Virus record (IMG/VR): IMGVR_UViG_3300020731_000094
Coordinates: 1-20,758 of that record
From: a virus
DNA length: 20,758 bases
Direction: 5' to 3' (one strand)
The notes under the pieces were generated by a model. The model saw only the letters and a program-made list of their open reading frames with translations. It had not been told where the DNA came from and did no database searches. Position numbers and translations under genes: made by a program. Positions within the stretch are counted from its first letter, which is position 1. Each line of letters begins with the position of its first letter. Below, piece by piece: positions 18,117 through 20,758 of the stretch.

Positions 18117-19272
18117 TTTTTAAATATTCAAATTTATATTTTTTATAAGTGTTTCTTTTACCTTTACATACAGATACTATTGCTGAAATATTACCATTTT
18201 CAATGCTTTTAGATGCCTCTGTCGCGCTTTGAAATACTGTTCTGTTACCATTGGAATCTATTTTAACAACAGATTTTTTTACCCCTTTAGGTATTTCAAT
18301 TTTATATTCGCTATTTTCATATCTAAATATGTTATCATAACTAGTATTTTTTTTACATTTCCTACGAATAACCTCAACACAAAATCCATGTTCTTTGGAC
18401 GCTTCGGAGGTGTTTTTATACTCAACTTCAACAGTGTCGTTTATGTTTTTTTTAAAAAAAACTTTTTTGTTAATTTTTTCTTTTATTTTAGGTTTAATAT
18501 AGTCATTTCTAAAAGATTTTAAAATAACTAAATCTTTATTTTCAAATTTCCAATGGTAATTTTTATGTGTTCCCCCATTTTTTAAACATGAATAAAGTCT
18601 AGACGGTGTTAATTTATATTTTTCAATTGCTGAGATTGTTGTTAATCTATCTAAAATTTCTTTTGTATTAATATCTATCATTTCAACAATTGGTAATTTT
18701 TCTTTTCTAGTTTTAATTATTTTTCGTTTAGTCTCATCGCTCATTATTTTACCTTTATTCCAATGATTATTGTTTATTTTACGTAAATGGCTAAAATTTT
18801 CTTCAATTGGCCTTTTAAAATTTGGATTTTTTTCTCCTGACCAATTTTTTGACAAAATTTTATTTATTTTATCTTTCTTATCGGGAATAAATTTTAAAAT
18901 ATCACCTCCTGTTCCACCATCAGTTATATTTGTTAAAATACCTCCATCAATACTTTTACCGTAAAATTTTATTAATTCACGTTCAATATTCAAAACTAAA
19001 TTTTCATCTTCACTTTCGTAAACAATTATATAATTTGGTTCATAATTGTTTTCTTTTAATAATTTTACAGTTCTGCATTTATTGGGATTAACATCCCCAT
19101 CGCATGATATCGGATTTTTAACATAATGGAACAAATGTCTTTTTATTTTATTTTTAGTTTCATGTAATCCCTTTCCAACATAAAACGGTTTGAAAGTGAT
19201 TCCAGAATAATATGGATTATCATAATTACCTGGAAATCTATCATCCAATAAAACATACACATAATAATTCAT
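18100..19272 (-). CDS. GIY-YIG homing endonuclease inside split intein 1
   Basis: The 390-residue protein lies between the two halves of split intein 1. The nuclease domain spans residues 1-118: YVYVL, PFYVGKG (29-35), Arg45, Glu98 in IERELIKFYG, and LTNITDGG. This is the YVGKG variety of GIY-YIG. Residues 145-190 hold NUMOD3-like segments (NWSGEKNPNF, HWNKGKIMSDETKRKI). Three NUMOD1-like DNA-binding repeats follow at about 195-243, 281-318 and 335-384, each with a hydrophobic helix such as ATEASKSI and a closing aromatic strand such as KKYKFEYL. The enzyme presumably targets uninterrupted nrdA near the catalytic Cys codon. The start is 42 bases after the stop of NrdA piece 1; the stop overlaps the start of piece 2 by 17 bases, consistent with translational coupling. 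Confidence 0.9.
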   Translation of the reverse strand: MNYYVYVLLDDRFPGNYDNPYYSGITFKPFYVGKGLHETKNKIKRHLFHYVKNPISCDGDVNPNKCRTVKLLKENNYEPNYIIVYESEDENLVLNIERELIKFYGKSIDGGILTNITDGGTGGDILKFIPDKKDKINKILSKNWSGEKNPNFKRPIEENFSHLRKINNNHWNKGKIMSDETKRKIIKTRKEKLPIVEMIDINTKEILDRLTTISAIEKYKLTPSRLYSCLKNGGTHKNYHWKFENKDLVILKSFRNDYIKPKIKEKINKKVFFKKNINDTVEVEYKNTSEASKEHGFCVEVIRRKCKKNTSYDNIFRYENSEYKIEIPKGVKKSVVKIDSNGNRTVFQSATEASKSIENGNISAIVSVCKGKRNTYKKYKFEYLKNDKNK

Positions 19273-19286
19273 AAAAATTGTTCATA

Positions 19287-19294
19287 TATAAATA
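19287..19294 (-). promoter_or_regulatory. AT-rich element ahead of the GIY-YIG gene in nrdA
   Basis: TATTTATA on the minus strand, 14 bases before the ATG at 19272, within the 42-base gap after NrdA piece 1. It could provide separate expression of the endonuclease. Weak, as the sequence is A/T only. Confidence 0.25.
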
Positions 19295-19314
19295 TATCAA
19301 TAATGAGTAAACGA

Positions 19315-20758
19315 CTATTTGTACACATCTAAAACATCCGTTTCAACTAATTCATCCGCTCTAATATAACCACGATTCTTAGTGAAAATCAAATGATCTG
19401 GGGTACATTTTATACTTTTTCCAGTTTCTTCATCAATTATTTCTAAAATTTCAGAATTTTTTTTAGTTAATTTTCCGGTTAATATATCAACAAATTTACC
19501 GTTTTCACTTTTTACTTTTAATTTTTCTGAAGTTTCAATTAAATCAATTACGTTTTTAATTGTTAAATTTTCAACATCACCATTTTCTCTTTGGATGTTT
19601 AATTGGACATCTCCAGTTAAACAACAGAGATTTGATTGTTTGATAACACCATAGTTTTGATGATTTGTTTTCTTATTAGCATTATCTTTAGAACATAAAT
19701 AAGGTACACCAGTTTCAACCTGAGACTCAATTATTTTATTCCATATATCTTGTGCCTTAACTTTCCTACCAATACCTAATTCTACCGCCTTATTATAATT
19801 CTCCAAATATTCATCACCATATGAATCTTGTAATGGTTTAATACCATTTTTAATGATGTCATTTGGACAGAATAAATACCAATCAGAGTCAGATTTAACA
19901 GCCTCCATGAAGTTGTCAGGTATCCATAATGCAGTAAACAAATCCCTTGCCCTTAACTCTTCCGCACCTGTGTTCTTTTTAATCTCCAAAAGATCCATTA
20001 TATCTTTATGCCAAGGTTCAAGATATATTGCAGCACTACCAGGTCTTCTACCTTGTTGGTTAAAGAATCTTAATGATTCATTTATAATTTTAAGGTATTT
20101 TAAAAGACCACCAGCATAACCACCTGATGATGAAATTCTACTTTCTTTACTTCTGATATTTGACATACATAAACCAATACCAGCAGCATCAGATGAATAT
20201 GTTGAGATATCATTCATTGTACCCAAAAGACCTTCTCTTGAATCTGCTTCATTATATTTCAACACACAAGATGCAAGTTGAGGAACTTTAGTACCAGCAT
20301 TGATCATAATTGGTGTTGCAGGAGATATTAATTGTGTTGATAATGATTTGTAATATTCAACAGCATCTTCAAAAGATTTTGTTACCCACAAAGCCACTCT
20401 CATATACATATGTTGTGGTCTTTCAGATAATTTACCCTTTGAGTTCTTTAACAAATACATTTCAGCCAATGATCTCCATGCAAAATAATCAAAATTATAA
20501 TCATTTTCATGATTAATAATATAATCTATTTTATCCGCACCATACTTTTCAATTGTGTTTATTAACTCAATATTTATAACACCCTCATCATATAGAGTTT
20601 TCATTGTCTCAGAAAAACTTGGGTTTGTTTTTTTATGATAAGAAGATATTGCAATTATGGCAGCCAATCTCGAATAATCGTGATGGCTACCAGTGTATGA
20701 TGCTGCAATTTCATATACCAATTTATCTATTTCTCTTGTTTTTATCTGACCTTCGGTT
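19315..20758 (-). CDS. nrdA: NrdA piece 1: N-terminal part of class Ia RNR large subunit fused to intein N-half, 5' end outside window
   Basis: The frame is open to the right edge (TEGQIKTREIDKL precedes LVYEIAA), so the true start, and any ATP-cone, lie outside. A TTG at 20721 is not a credible start. NrdA reduces ribonucleotides to deoxyribonucleotides for phage DNA synthesis. Strong matches to eukaryotic RRM1 include SERPQHMYMRVA, NAGTKVPQLASCVLK (its Cys equals E. coli C225), RRPGSAAIYLEPWHKDI, ARDLFTALWIPD and VIKQSNLC, where the last Cys (codon 19626-19624) equals the thiyl-radical Cys439 and the Asn equals N437. The next residue is Cys1 of an intein N-half of 102 residues that ends at a stop codon. 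The protein must be trans-spliced to piece 2 to rebuild the active site. Confidence 0.95.
   Translation of the reverse strand, partial: TEGQIKTREIDKLVYEIAASYTGSHHDYSRLAAIIAISSYHKKTNPSFSETMKTLYDEGVINIELINTIEKYGADKIDYIINHENDYNFDYFAWRSLAEMYLLKNSKGKLSERPQHMYMRVALWVTKSFEDAVEYYKSLSTQLISPATPIMINAGTKVPQLASCVLKYNEADSREGLLGTMNDISTYSSDAAGIGLCMSNIRSKESRISSSGGYAGGLLKYLKIINESLRFFNQQGRRPGSAAIYLEPWHKDIMDLLEIKKNTGAEELRARDLFTALWIPDNFMEAVKSDSDWYLFCPNDIIKNGIKPLQDSYGDEYLENYNKAVELGIGRKVKAQDIWNKIIESQVETGVPYLCSKDNANKKTNHQNYGVIKQSNLCCLTGDVQLNIQRENGDVENLTIKNVIDLIETSEKLKVKSENGKFVDILTGKLTKKNSEILEIIDEETGKSIKCTPDHLIFTKNRGYIRADELVETDVLDVYK
19318..19623 (-). other. Split intein 1, N-terminal half (102 aa)
   Basis: This half starts at Cys1 (codon 19623-19621) immediately after SNLC of NrdA. 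Block A is CLTGDVQLNI and block B is GKSIKCTPDHLIFTKN with the canonical T-x-x-H. The tail is acidic (RADELVETDVLDVYK), complementary to the basic N-terminus of the C-half at 18116. The frame then stops; the endonuclease is a separate downstream gene. Confidence 0.93.

Overview
The window is a compact, AT-rich stretch of a virulent-type bacteriophage genome with a contractile (T4-like) tail. Every convincing gene lies on the minus strand, so biological order runs from high to low coordinates. Start codons lack obvious Shine-Dalgarno sequences and sit in A/T-rich leaders, many genes join through one-base TAATG overlaps, and the virion proteins are rich in S/G/T/N. This suggests a host in the Bacteroidota, but that is inference from style and not from a marker gene.

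Right part (20758 to 14907): a class Ia ribonucleotide reductase large subunit (NrdA, eukaryotic-like version) is split into three separate polypeptides. The first piece ends in the N-terminal half of an intein placed directly after the catalytic thiyl-radical cysteine. The second piece begins with the matching C-terminal half and ends in the N-terminal half of a second intein. The third piece begins with that intein's C-terminal half and ends with the usual C-terminal Cys pair. A free-standing homing endonuclease gene lies in each break: a GIY-YIG enzyme in the first and a Vsr-like enzyme with a repeated N-terminal region in the second. Two trans-splicing events would be needed to make one NrdA. 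A strong hairpin terminator follows the last piece.

Middle (14767 to 10096): a TnpB/OrfB-like RuvC protein whose zinc-ribbon cysteines are all replaced, then the baseplate wedge genes gp25-like and gp6 (baseplate J)-like. Next come a 37-codon fragment homologous to the N-terminus of the following virion gene and a third homing endonuclease (GIY-YIG, NUMOD, zinc ribbon, HTH). The fragment looks like the displaced 5' end of the 1301-codon virion gene, whose N-terminus was resupplied in a diverged form behind the endonuclease gene.

Left part (10103 to 1): a run of tail or baseplate-associated structural genes (1301, 599, 265, 306, 306 and more than 570 codons), mostly coupled by TAATG overlaps. 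The last runs off the window. One has a PKD-like motif, one a poly-Asn tail encoded by an AAT microsatellite, and the last a segment reminiscent of P2 gpI-type tail proteins.

Taken together, nucleotide metabolism and tail morphogenesis sit side by side, and within about 10 kb four mobile nuclease genes have colonised the region. Three interrupt essential genes, and each is accompanied by a device that preserves function: split inteins twice, and coding-sequence replacement once.
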